Source of the DNA: DATILL01 sp035476575
Lineage (GTDB): Bacteria; Actinomycetota; Actinomycetes; Mycobacteriales; JACQDL01
Length of the DNA stretch: 64,000 bases
NCBI GenBank assembly: GCA_035476575.1
Contig: DATILL010000040.1
Span: forward strand, 1 to 64,000
Direction: 5' to 3'
Made by a program: the position numbers and the translations under genes. Position 1 is the stretch's first letter, and every line of letters begins with the position of its first letter. Positions 7,932 through 15,906 of the stretch are shown piece after piece. Under the pieces are notes generated by a model. The model had not been told where the DNA came from. It worked only from the letters and a program-made list of their open reading frames with translations, and did no database searches.

Positions 7932-10436
7932 ATGGCGCGGACTGGCGCGGCGGAGCAGCACGCGGAGGACGGCGGGATCAACGTCGCGGTCACCGGACAG
8001 GTTGATGGTGGTGTGTTCACAGGGGTGTCGCGGCGGCCGCGTGAGCTGTCGGAGGAGGTACGTCGAGCATACCAGGAGCGGCTGGTCGCGCGGTACAAGC
8101 GGCTTGACCTGGAGATCTTGACGCCGAAGGAGCAGGACGAGCACCGGCAGGTGCTGCTGCGTTCGGTGTTCGTGCCTCAGCACGCCCGGGCGGAGCATCC
8201 ACCGGTGGAGCTGCCAAAGGAGCTGTGGCGGCGCCTGGTGGAGGCCGGCGAGCTTGACGGTACGGACCTGCCTGGGGTGGTCGACCTGGAGCGGGTGGCC
8301 GCGGCCCGGCAGGCCTACCAGCAGCAGCCGGCCCGGCCGGTGCTGGAGGTGCTCGCCGAGCCGGGCCGGCGGCTGGTGGTCGTGCTCGGTGACCCGGGCG
8401 CGGGCAAGTCGACCCTGGCCCGGTATGTGGCGCTGGAGCTGGCGACCGACCAGCCGCAGGGACCGCTGACGGCGCTGTCCGGGTGGCTGCCGCTGCTGGT
8501 GGAGCTGCGCACCTACGCCGACCCACGCTGGCGTGAGCGCACGTTCCTTGACCTCATCGACCACCTGCACGACACCGAGGGGGTAGGGCTACCTAAAGAA
8601 GCCTTGCAGACCTACCTGCATAGCGGCGGCCAAGCCGTGGTGATCTTTGACGGGTTGGATGAGGTGTTCGACCCGGCGGTGCGGGAGACGGTCAGCCGGC
8701 AGATCGTCGGGTTCGCCGCCCGATACCCGACGGCGCGGGTGCTGGTGACCTCACGGATCATCGGCTACCGGCGGGCGGTGCTGGCCGGGGCCGGGTTCGA
8801 CCACTTCACCGTGCAGGACCTCGACCGGGGCCAGGTCGAAGGTTTCGTCAGCCGCTGGTACGAGCTGGCCTGCCCGGACGACCCCAGCGAGGCCGCCCAG
8901 CGGGAGCAGCGGCTGCTGGCCGCCGTGGACGGGTCGCCGTCTCTTCGGGAGCTGGCCGGCAACCCGCTGCTGCTGACCATCCTGGCCATCATCGGGCGCC
9001 GCCAGGAGCTGCCGCGTGACCGGCGCAGCGTCTACGCGCACGCCGCCGCGGTGCTGGTCGAGCACTGGGAGGTCGAACGGCATCTTCGCAACGCGCGGAT
9101 CGATCTGGGCTACATCGGACCGGAGGACAAGCACGAGCTGCTGCAGCATGTGGCGCGCCGCATGCAAGACGGCCCCGACGGTCTGGCCGGTAACCACATC
9201 AGCGGCGCTGACCTGCTCGCCGAGTTCAGCGGGTACCTGCAACAGCGGTACCAGCTACTGCGGGAACGGGCCATACCGGCGGCGCGCGCGATCCTTGCGC
9301 AGTTCCGTGAGCGGAACTTCATCCTCAGCCACTTCGGGGCCGAGGTGTATGGGTTTGTTCACCGGGCGTTCCTGGAGTACTTCAGCGCTGCGGACATCGT
9401 CTCCCGGTTCGAGCAGGAACGCTCACTAGACGAGCAGCAGCTCACCCGGGAGGTGTTCGGGCGGCACTGGGCCGACCCAGCCTGGCAGGAGGTCCTCCTG
9501 CTGGTCGCCGGCATGATCAACGAACGGTTCACCGGCCGGATCCTCGACCACCTGCTGAGAGCGAACCCGCTGTGGTTCCTGCGTCCCGACCAGCCACCCC
9601 GACACGTGCTGCTCGCGGTCCGCTGCATAGGCGAGGTACGTAAGCTCGGCCTGCTCACCGGGCAAGGTCATGCCACCATCGCCGCGGTCACAGCACTGCT
9701 TGACCTGACCACGTTTGCACCCTTCACGTGGGACCACAGACTCCAGGAGTCGGTGGTCGCCTCGCTACGGCAGGTGGCCCTCCCCGTCTTCGAGGCCCTC
9801 GGACCAGCCTGGCCAGGCCGTGAACACTATCTGGACTGGTACAGGCTGCACGGCCAGGACGAAGAGTTCTCCGAGCTTGGGACCGACAGGCCAGGCCTGA
9901 CAGCTCATATCCTCGCGGCGCTGTTTCCCGACACCCCCAAGGTCAAGAGCCTGCTCCAGACCCAAGCCATCCTCGGCGCCAACGGGGCCGTGCGGGAGGC
10001 CGCGGTGCAGGCGGTGGCCGCCGGGTGGGCGCAGGATCCCCAGACCCTGGGCTGGCTACGGCAGCGCGGCACCGACGACCCCGACGGGTACGTGCGGCAG
10101 GCCGCGGTGGAGGCGGTGGCCGCCGGGTGGGCGCAGGACCCCCAGACCCTGGGCTGGCTACGCCAGCGCGGCACCGACGACGAGCACTGGGCCGTGCGGC
10201 AGGCCGCGGCGCGGGCGGTGGCCGCCGGGTGGGCGCAGGACCCCCAGACCCTGGGCTGGCTGCGGCAGCGCGGCACCGACGACCCCGCCGGAGCCGTGCG
10301 GCAGGCCGCGGTGGAGGCGGTGGCCGCCGGGTGGGCGCAGGACCCCCAGACCCTGGGCTGGCTGCGCCAGCGCGACACCGACGACCCCGACCGGGACGTG
10401 CGGCGGGCCGCGGCCCGGCTGGTGTCCGAGTGGTGA
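7932..10436 (+). CDS. NACHT-domain STAND NTPase with C-terminal HEAT-like repeats
   Basis: An 834-residue protein. A short Gly-rich N-terminus and linker (1-150) precede a NACHT module with Walker A GDPGAGKST (near 155-163), Walker B VVIFDGLDE (near 235) and a sensor-like RVLVTSR. A helical middle follows, and the C-terminus carries four 34-residue repeats ending in a short cap. Bacterial NACHT proteins of this layout (bNACHT group) act in anti-phage defence as signal-transducing NTPases that oligomerise on sensing an invader. No nuclease, TIR or other effector domain is visible, so the effector may be the upstream membrane protein. Strong for the NTPase call; the defence role is inference from family and island context. 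Confidence 0.85.
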   Translation: MARTGAAEQHAEDGGINVAVTGQVDGGVFTGVSRRPRELSEEVRRAYQERLVARYKRLDLEILTPKEQDEHRQVLLRSVFVPQHARAEHPPVELPKELWRRLVEAGELDGTDLPGVVDLERVAAARQAYQQQPARPVLEVLAEPGRRLVVVLGDPGAGKSTLARYVALELATDQPQGPLTALSGWLPLLVELRTYADPRWRERTFLDLIDHLHDTEGVGLPKEALQTYLHSGGQAVVIFDGLDEVFDPAVRETVSRQIVGFAARYPTARVLVTSRIIGYRRAVLAGAGFDHFTVQDLDRGQVEGFVSRWYELACPDDPSEAAQREQRLLAAVDGSPSLRELAGNPLLLTILAIIGRRQELPRDRRSVYAHAAAVLVEHWEVERHLRNARIDLGYIGPEDKHELLQHVARRMQDGPDGLAGNHISGADLLAEFSGYLQQRYQLLRERAIPAARAILAQFRERNFILSHFGAEVYGFVHRAFLEYFSAADIVSRFEQERSLDEQQLTREVFGRHWADPAWQEVLLLVAGMINERFTGRILDHLLRANPLWFLRPDQPPRHVLLAVRCIGEVRKLGLLTGQGHATIAAVTALLDLTTFAPFTWDHRLQESVVASLRQVALPVFEALGPAWPGREHYLDWYRLHGQDEEFSELGTDRPGLTAHILAALFPDTPKVKSLLQTQAILGANGAVREAAVQAVAAGWAQDPQTLGWLRQRGTDDPDGYVRQAAVEAVAAGWAQDPQTLGWLRQRGTDDEHWAVRQAAARAVAAGWAQDPQTLGWLRQRGTDDPAGAVRQAAVEAVAAGWAQDPQTLGWLRQRDTDDPDRDVRRAAARLVSEW
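9999..10406 (+). repeat. Four tandem 102-bp repeats inside the NACHT gene
   Basis: Units start at 9999, 10101, 10203 and 10305. Each encodes 34 residues (AAVEAVAAGWAQDPQTLGWL then RQRGTDD plus a short variable loop). The first about 26 residues are nearly invariant even at DNA level, while the 6-7 residues after TDD vary (PDGY, EHWA, PAGA, PDRD). The pattern points to recent duplication or gene conversion. Confidence 0.9.
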
Positions 10437-10935
10437 GATGTGTAGCAGGCGGCTCAGCGTTCGTGACGTATGGCGCGCATGCGCCTGCCGCGCATTTGAT
10501 CATCTACCGTGGAGTTCCTGGCAATGGCTCCGTCATTGAAGTCCAGCACCCGGTGGCGAGAATGCCGTCAGGAGCAGATTGGGTACGGGACCGATGCCAG
10601 GCGCCAGGCTCACCGGCACCGGTCCCGCCGCACATCACAGCGGCCTGCACTCCACGCCGGCCGCGTCCAGCACGCCGAGAACCTTCTCAGTGGCGTCAGG
10701 CCAAGGCCACCTCCGATCTCGGCCGGCAGCTCACCGCTGCGCCAGCGCCTCGCCCGACCTGGTCCACGATCTTCTGCCCAACCAGAGATCGGACCGATCC
10801 GCTTCGGGAGTTCGCTGACCATTCAGTCGAGCGTTCCAATCATGCGGGTGACCACCACGACGCCGGGACGACACAGACTCCGAGCTGTTGCCCACCGGCA
10901 ACTGACACGCGTGGCATTCTCACCGCCTTGGCCAA
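10437..10935. other. 500-bp interval without a recognisable gene
   Basis: It lies between the ends of the NACHT gene (+) and the HTH/exonuclease-like gene (-), which converge. Open frames here have no recognisable domain and no good ribosome binding site. No clear terminator with a T-tract was seen. Confidence 0.5.
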
Positions 10936-11817
10936 CTACTCGCCCGCGGGCTCGCCCGGTGGGTCTGTGGCGTGTTCGGCTGCGTCGTGGAGGAGGGCGA
11001 GCAGGAGCAGCGCGGTGGTGTGTGCCTGGGTGGCGGCACCGGCCGGCAGCCGGGTGGCCGCGTCGAGGCGGGCATGCGCGGCCAGCGGACCGAGGTCGTA
11101 GTCGGGCAGGTCGGGCCACACGGTCTCCGCCAGCTCGCGGGTGCAGATCGCTTCATCCGGCGGGGGGTAGGCGGGCAGGTGCCAGCGGAGCACCGCCATC
11201 TGGTCCGACTCGTGCATGACCAGGGTCCGGTCGGACAGCTCGGCGGTGACCTCGTCGGCGACGGCGTCCCAGGTACGCGCCGGACTGAGGAACGGCCGGG
11301 CGGACCGGGGAGTGCTCGCCGCAGCGGCGCGGGACGGGCGAGCCCGCCACAGCGCCGGGGGCCGGGTGATCACCAACCCGTCCAACACCAGCACCGCGAC
11401 CTGGACGATCTCCGGGATGTCCTCCCAGAACTCGCCAGCGGTGTCCAGCCCTACGACGGCGTAGCGGGCGCCACCCGTGACTGGACGGTCGGGCGCCGCC
11501 GCCACGGCGGCGTGGTCGTGCGCGGTGTCCTGGCCGCAGTAGGACAGTCCGGCGTAGCCACGGGGAACGCCGAGTCCGACGGCGATCCGTTCGATCAGGT
11601 CGTAAGCCATGACTTTCCGGCCATGGATGATCGAAGACACCTCCGGCTGTGACTGACCGGTCAACGCCGCGATCCGCTGCTGAGCGTACCCGTAGCGCTG
11701 CAAGGTCCGGTACACCCGCGTGATATCCCGCCGCGCCCAAGCAAGGCGCATCTCCGGCTCTTCCCACATCCCTGGGTCCGGCCGCACCAACAACGGACCC
11801 TGACACAACGAGTTCAC
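10936..11817 (-). CDS. HTH protein with degenerate exonuclease-like domain
   Basis: A 293-residue protein. Residues 35-90 look like an XRE HTH (YAQQRIAALTGQSQPEVSSI). The part from about 115 onward follows the layout of DEDDh exonucleases (YAVVGLDTAGEFWEDIPEIV, then the DRTLVMHESD region), but the usual DxE and HxxxxxD signatures are not intact. The GTG at 11817 has an AAAGGGGA site upstream. Such HTH-exonuclease fusions occur in actinomycete accessory regions. Whether it binds DNA as a regulator or retains nuclease activity is open. Confidence 0.55.
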   Translation of the reverse strand: MNSLCQGPLLVRPDPGMWEEPEMRLAWARRDITRVYRTLQRYGYAQQRIAALTGQSQPEVSSIIHGRKVMAYDLIERIAVGLGVPRGYAGLSYCGQDTAHDHAAVAAAPDRPVTGGARYAVVGLDTAGEFWEDIPEIVQVAVLVLDGLVITRPPALWRARPSRAAAASTPRSARPFLSPARTWDAVADEVTAELSDRTLVMHESDQMAVLRWHLPAYPPPDEAICTRELAETVWPDLPDYDLGPLAAHARLDAATRLPAGAATQAHTTALLLLALLHDAAEHATDPPGEPAGE

Positions 11818-12242
11818 CTGACATTCCCCTTTCTACGCGAACAGCACCAGACATTCGAAAGACGACGCGCGTCAGGCCCGCACGAAGATACCCGCTGCGC
11901 TGCCACCTTCTCGTAGCCCGACGGTCGGCCCGCCCCGCTTTCCTTACCGAAAATGGGCCGCAATCACGAAGAACATCACACCACGCGCTCTACGCCGCTG
12001 ATACGTCCCCGAACTAGTCCGTTTCTCAACACCCCACTAGTCCCACACCGCGCGGTGAGGATTTTCCTTACTCCAGTCAAGTACGGCGGCCTTCGGCCGC
12101 CGCGCGCTCGCTCGCCGGGCCGGTCCGGTCCTCGCTGCGCTGCGGGCGGCCGGCCCGGCGGCGGCGCGCATGACGAAGGCCCCGGCAGTCCGGAGGGAGG
12201 CTCTCCTGCTGGTCGGCCGGGGTTGAGCTGCGGTGGCGGTGG
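11818..12242. other. Intergenic region with GC-rich hairpin
   Basis: 425 bases holding the promoter side of the HTH gene and the 3' end of the VapC-like gene. It contains an inverted repeat CGGCGGCC/GGCCGCCG near 12085 and two direct copies of ACTAGTCC (near 12015 and 12037). A possible open frame at 11953-12273 has no recognisable product. Confidence 0.4.
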
Positions 12243-12656
12243 CTACTGGGCGAGGGCGAGGCGTAGGCCGTGATGCTCGGCGAAGTCGGCGTAGTCCTTG
12301 ACGTTGCGGGTGGCCAGCGGTGTGCCTTCGGCCAGGCAGCAGGCGGCGATCCACATGTCGTTGGCGGGGCGGGGGCGGCCTCGTTGTTGGGCCGCTGCGG
12401 CGAGGTTGCCCCAGGTGTAGGCCACCTCCACCGAGTACGGCAGCACCACGACCCGGCCGAGCCAGTCGGCCAGGGCGGTCCATTTCCGCAGGCCCCAGCC
12501 CTGGACTTCGGCCCACTTGACCAGCTCGCCGACGGTCACGAAGGACACGCACCACAGCCGCCCGGCCAGGCTGGCGGCGAGCGCGTCACCGCGGCCCTTG
12601 ATGATCAATGAGGCGACGTCGGTGTCGAGGACGACCGGCGGTCCTGGCTCAGCCAA
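12243..12656 (-). CDS. vapC: PIN-domain toxin, VapC type
   Basis: 137 residues with PIN hallmarks: DTD near the N-terminus (VVLDTDVASLI), an internal acidic VGELVKW, then NDMWIAAC and the terminal ATRNVKDYADF. VapC toxins are Mg-dependent RNases acting on tRNA or rRNA in the cytoplasm. I use the TTG at 12656, which overlaps the antitoxin stop by 8 bases and gives the usual VapC length; a longer in-frame extension to 12806 has no domain similarity. The preceding gene is the cognate antitoxin. Confidence 0.85.
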   Translation of the reverse strand: MAEPGPPVVLDTDVASLIIKGRGDALAASLAGRLWCVSFVTVGELVKWAEVQGWGLRKWTALADWLGRVVVLPYSVEVAYTWGNLAAAAQQRGRPRPANDMWIAACCLAEGTPLATRNVKDYADFAEHHGLRLALAQ

Positions 12657-12840
12657 GGTCGGCCTGGCGGGAGGCGCGGACGTCGGCGAGGAAGGCGTCG
12701 AGTTCCTCGTCGGAGTCCCACAGGTCGGCCCGCATGTCCTCCACCGAGACCACCGGGGACACGCCCTGCTGGCGGGCCAGTTCCTCCACCGAGACCGTGC
12801 GGGCACCCGGCAGCAGCTTGGAGAAGTCCTTACCGCTCAT
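12649..12840 (-). CDS. VapB-type antitoxin
   Basis: 63 residues (MSGKDFSKLLPGARTVSVEE...). It lies directly upstream of the PIN toxin and overlaps it. The ATG at 12840 is preceded by GGAGG at 8 bases and is preferred to the ATG at 12867. Its central acidic stretch is a plausible toxin-binding tail. No HTH or AbrB motif is obvious, so the antitoxin family is not assigned. Confidence 0.7.
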   Translation of the reverse strand: MSGKDFSKLLPGARTVSVEELARQQGVSPVVSVEDMRADLWDSDEELDAFLADVRASRQADLG

Positions 12841-13020
12841 CGCCACCACCTCCGGTCCGTCCCTCATTCTCGCATCCCGCTGCCGTCCTGATCGAGAGTA
12901 GCGCCGCCTGCCAAGACCGGGCCGCGGGTTGTCACCGGATCAAGATCCGCGAGGCGCGCCGTAGATGGCGGAACGCCCCGCGGGATCTTGACCGGTGACT
13001 GTCAAGACGGCGGCCGGTCG

Positions 13021-13596
13021 CTACGCGGCGCCATTGCCGGGCGAGTCCTCCGGCGAGTCGGGCGGGGTGATCAGTGCGAGGTAGGCGTGCTCGGCGGCCA
13101 CATCGTCGATGCAGGCTGCCTCCAGAAGGGCGTGAGCGAGCTGCTGGCCGCCGTGCGCCTCGGACAGCCACCACGATGCGGCGTCCACAAGCGCCAGCCG
13201 CTGGATCGTGTTCAGACGGGACTCCCGCTCGGCCAGCACCGCGACCGCGGCCAGCCGGGCGCGGTTCGGGACCGAGCGGCCCGGCGGCAGGAACCGCACC
13301 ACCGGCGCCGGCTCGTCGGACTCATCACCAGCCACGGACGAGGCCAGCTCCAGGACGCGGGACAGGTCCAGCTCGTCAGGGCTCAGGCGGGGCGGGCGGT
13401 TGAACACCCGCGAGATCGCGGACCACTCCTCCAGCACCCAGGACAGGGCGCGGGCACGCCAGGGAGTCAGCCGGAGGACGACGGACGCCGACTCCTCGCC
13501 GTCCAGGACCAGCGTGCCGCCATCCAGCTCCACCACCTCCCCATGATCCAGGGCCACCCGGACACGGCCGGCATCGAACTGCGTAGGGTCGTTCAT
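13021..13596 (-). CDS. Hypothetical protein
   Basis: 191 residues starting MNDPTQFDAGRVRVAL; the ATG at 13596 has GGTGGAGA upstream. The first 50 residues look like beta strands (RVRVALDHGEVVELDGGTLV), the rest helical, with a charged tail. I do not recognise the family. It is the last gene before the tRNA-Pro fragment, so it is probably island cargo. Confidence 0.6.
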   Translation of the reverse strand: MNDPTQFDAGRVRVALDHGEVVELDGGTLVLDGEESASVVLRLTPWRARALSWVLEEWSAISRVFNRPPRLSPDELDLSRVLELASSVAGDESDEPAPVVRFLPPGRSVPNRARLAAVAVLAERESRLNTIQRLALVDAASWWLSEAHGGQQLAHALLEAACIDDVAAEHAYLALITPPDSPEDSPGNGAA

Positions 13597-13903
13597 CGGG
13601 TCTCCACCCTCTTGGCAGGGTCGGGGATCAAGGCCGAGGACGGGTGCTCGTAACACCTGTCCTCGGCCGCCTCATCACAAGCGACTCGGCCGCACGATCA
13701 CACCGCGGCCAAGCAGAGCGCGGCAGGTCTGGCGTCTAGTCTGGTCCAGGCGGCCGGGCCGTCCCTGGGTAGTCCGGGCCTCGCAGCGCGAGTCAGCAGA
13801 AAGTCAGCAACCCGCCGACACGAGGCAGCACGACGGCCGCCGGATGACGCCAAATCGAGCACGGGACGGTACCGTTTGACATCCGATGGCAGGCACTTGC
13901 CGG

Positions 13904-13946
13904 GTTCGGGACGAAGAGGCCGTGGGTTCAAATCCCGCCACCCCGA
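13904..13946 (+). mobile_element. tRNA-Pro(CGG) 3' fragment, putative attachment scar
   Basis: These 43 bases match the anticodon loop, anticodon-stem 3' strand, T arm (GGTTCAAATCC) and acceptor 3' strand (CCACCCCGAC) of an actinomycete tRNA-Pro. The 5' half is absent: the bases around 13870 do not pair as an acceptor or D arm. Integrases of actinomycete integrative elements commonly target tRNA 3' ends and leave such a fragment at the far end of the insertion. With the 3' end pointing right, the element would lie to the left. Confidence 0.7.
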
Positions 13947-13984
13947 CCCTTGAATCACTAGATCAGGAGCCCTCATCGTCGGGC

Positions 13985-14180
13985 GCCTGATCTGTCTCCG
14001 GGGTCGGTTGAGCGTCTGGAGGGCGGTGTCAAGTGGTGGGGTGCGCCACCAGCCTGGACCAGGAACTTGTTGAGCACCTCGGTTGTTTCAGCCAGCCGAG
14101 TGTCTGACGTCGACGGTTGTTGAGCTCATCAGCCACAGCGTCGAGCTCGGCTTGGTTGTAGCCCGCCACCAGCCCACTGC
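13985..14180 (-). pseudogene. IS30-type transposase C-terminal remnant
   Basis: The minus strand reads NQAELDAVADELNNRRRQTL then GWLK, the conserved end of IS30-family transposases (N-x-RP-R-x-TLGW). After a one-base frame change it continues as TEVLNKFLVQAGGAPHHLTP. The N-terminal DDE catalytic part is missing. Confidence 0.6.
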
Positions 14181-14462
14181 TTCGGCGTCGGCGAGTACGG
14201 CGACCTGCTCGTCGGACAGGCGGGCGGCGTTCATCCGTCGCGGGATGCCGCCGTCCGCGGTCAGCCAGCCGTGGCCGAGGATTACCTCGGAGGAGGCGTC
14301 GGTGGAGCAGCGGAACGCCCACCGGTATCCGAACAGGTCACGCAGCGAGGTGGGCACGATGTCCGCCGACGGCCGCTGCGTCGCTGCGACCACCAAGTGC
14401 CGGGACTCGGGTGTGATCTTGCGGCGACCCGAGCCGAGCAGCTCGTCGTACCGTTCGTCCAT
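14180..14462 (-). pseudogene. FtsK/TraSA-type translocase remnant
   Basis: The minus strand encodes HLVVAATQRPSADIVPTSLR followed by DLFGYRWAFRCSTDASSEVI and, after a skip, IPRRMNAARLSDEQVA. This is the C-terminal half of the FtsK/SpoIIIE-type ATPases that move AICE and plasmid DNA during conjugation. The Walker A part is absent, and there appears to be an internal deletion between ILGHGW and TADGG. It abuts the IS30 remnant, so this is debris of a former integrative conjugative element. Confidence 0.65.
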
Positions 14463-14589
14463 TGGACTGAAGCTGCCGGATCTATCGGCGCCCGGCCGCT
14501 CGCTGCGGCTAATCCGGCTGGACGGTGGATACGTTGCGGGCGGCCGGGGCCAGGGTTAGGGGACAGGCGCGGCGCCTCCTGCCGCGGTA

Positions 14590-14883
14590 TCAGACCGGCC
14601 AAGACAGCGATGCCAGGCTGTTGCACACCACAGTCCGATGTGTCTCGTAGATCCAGTATGAGCAGTGCACGACTCGGCCACCATCAGCCGACTGCGGCAC
14701 TACCGTCTCCCATAGGTTGGGGATGCCGGTCGCGCGATGTGCACCCTGATACGGAGTCTCGTCCCGTGTCATCACCCACTCGGTGACGCGGTAGCTCAGG
14801 TCAGCGTTCGGCTCCTCCTGCTCAATCCACGCGGCAAGGCGCTCCCCGAAGCGTTCCAGCTTCCAGTGTTCAGGTTCGATCAC
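14590..14883 (-). CDS. 97-aa protein coupled to Panacea antitoxin gene, candidate toxin
   Basis: The GTG start at 14883 overlaps the stop of the Panacea-domain gene by 4 bases (GTGA). The protein is small, with a C-terminal stretch GGRVVHCSYWIYETHRTVV that looks like beta strands. I do not recognise the family. In Panacea (PanAT) systems the partner gene encodes a toxin of highly variable fold, so this position makes it a toxin candidate. The role is inferred from context only. Confidence 0.6.
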   Translation of the reverse strand: MIEPEHWKLERFGERLAAWIEQEEPNADLSYRVTEWVMTRDETPYQGAHRATGIPNLWETVVPQSADGGRVVHCSYWIYETHRTVVCNSLASLSWPV

Positions 14884-15452
14884 CGATGCAGCCTCGCCAG
14901 CAGCTCTTCGCGGGTGTCCGGCCGCCCTGACCCGACCGGTTGGTGGGTGGCATCCCGTAGCAGCTCAGAGACCACATGCGGCGGCAGCCGGATCTCAGTC
15001 GGGTCGTCGGGGTCGGTGTCCTCGAACCGGAAGTAGTCGGCGAGCCACTCTGCCTCGATCCGCACCCTACGGCCGGGTTGTCGCTGTTTATTTGCCCGCA
15101 ACCACGGCATCTCGGCGTGGGTCAGATGCTTTAGGTCGTTGCCGGTCAACGCTCCGTACCGTGACATGACGTAGCCGATGGTGTTCAGCGCACCTTCGTC
15201 CAGAGGTTTGGCTGGCGGTGGCGTTTCTCCGTCCTTCTCGGCGCGCCACAGCTCCCCCACGACCGGACCCATGTCCCAGGCGGTAATGGTCTCAGCGAAC
15301 AGCGGTTCACTCAGGTCGGCGAGGTGGTGGCCCTGGCAGTAGTAGAGGAGCTTGTGCAGCTTGACTGTAGGGAGGCCGGGCATGCGGCGGCGCAGCTCGG
15401 CGGCGACATCATGCGCGGACAGCACCATGCGGTCAGGGTACGACGCAGGCAT
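14880..15452 (-). CDS. Panacea-domain (DUF4065, SocA-like) antitoxin
   Basis: 190 residues with the signature KLHKLLYYCQGHHLA, FAETITAWDMGPVVGELW and a helical C-terminus, matching the Panacea/DUF4065 domain known from SocA, GepA and PanA antitoxins. Panacea domains neutralise many unrelated toxins by direct binding. The start may be the ATG at 15452 or the in-frame ATG at 15428; neither has a clear Shine-Dalgarno. It forms an operon with the 97-aa gene downstream. Confidence 0.75.
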   Translation of the reverse strand: MPASYPDRMVLSAHDVAAELRRRMPGLPTVKLHKLLYYCQGHHLADLSEPLFAETITAWDMGPVVGELWRAEKDGETPPPAKPLDEGALNTIGYVMSRYGALTGNDLKHLTHAEMPWLRANKQRQPGRRVRIEAEWLADYFRFEDTDPDDPTEIRLPPHVVSELLRDATHQPVGSGRPDTREELLARLHR

Positions 15453-15600
15453 GGGTCGCGCGGGGAGGCTCCGGAAGCTGGCGTGTCCGGTCCAGCCCCA
15501 GCGAAGCGCGGTCTCAAGCGGTCAGCGCATCAGTCCACATCCGGTTCTCGGTGACAGGCAAGCGCCGGGAGAACCTCAAGCTCATGATCAAAGACTACAC

Positions 15601-15720
15601 GAAGCCGAAGCCGTCCTGACCCTGCGCGCCATCATCACCAACGGCGACCTCGACGACTGCTGGACCTTCCACCTGCAACAAGAACACCACCGCGTCAGCA
15701 CGGGCCGGTCCCTAGCAATC
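15601..15720 (+). pseudogene. Transposase C-terminal fragment
   Basis: One frame reads EAEAVLTLRAIITNGDLDDC then WTFHLQQEHHRV. This resembles the C-terminus of ISKra4-like transposases (EAVLxLRALxxxGDxxxYWxFH). There is no intact upstream catalytic region, and the frame shifts against the preceding LKLMIKDY segment. Family assignment is from memory of the motif and is moderate at best. Confidence 0.35.
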
Positions 15721-15906
15721 GAATATGACAGCCACGCCGGGACGCCCAGCCCAGCCACAGCCGCCATAAGTGCCTCGCCCTCGTCAACATCCGGCACTGT
15801 TTCGGGTGCGAGAGCATCGGAACCATCCCCGACAATGGCTTCCAATCGAGGCCTATGTCAGGCTGTCAGTTCCGCTACACGTACAGTAGGACCGTCTCCT
15901 TAGTGT

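Noticed and set aside
9999..10406. CRISPR array.
   Set aside because: The repeats are 102-bp coding units in frame inside the NACHT gene, with no spacers.
7485..10436. Conjugation or phage lysis module (holin-like small membrane gene).
   Set aside because: The small gene is next to a NACHT NTPase and has no charged C-terminus or lysin partner typical of holins.
11953..12273. Possible 106-aa gene in the gap before the VapC-like gene.
   Set aside because: No recognisable similarity, second half is low-complexity Gly/Arg, and it overlaps the toxin gene end.
13870..13946. Intact tRNA-Pro.
   Set aside because: Only the 3' half is present; no D arm or 5' acceptor strand can be paired.
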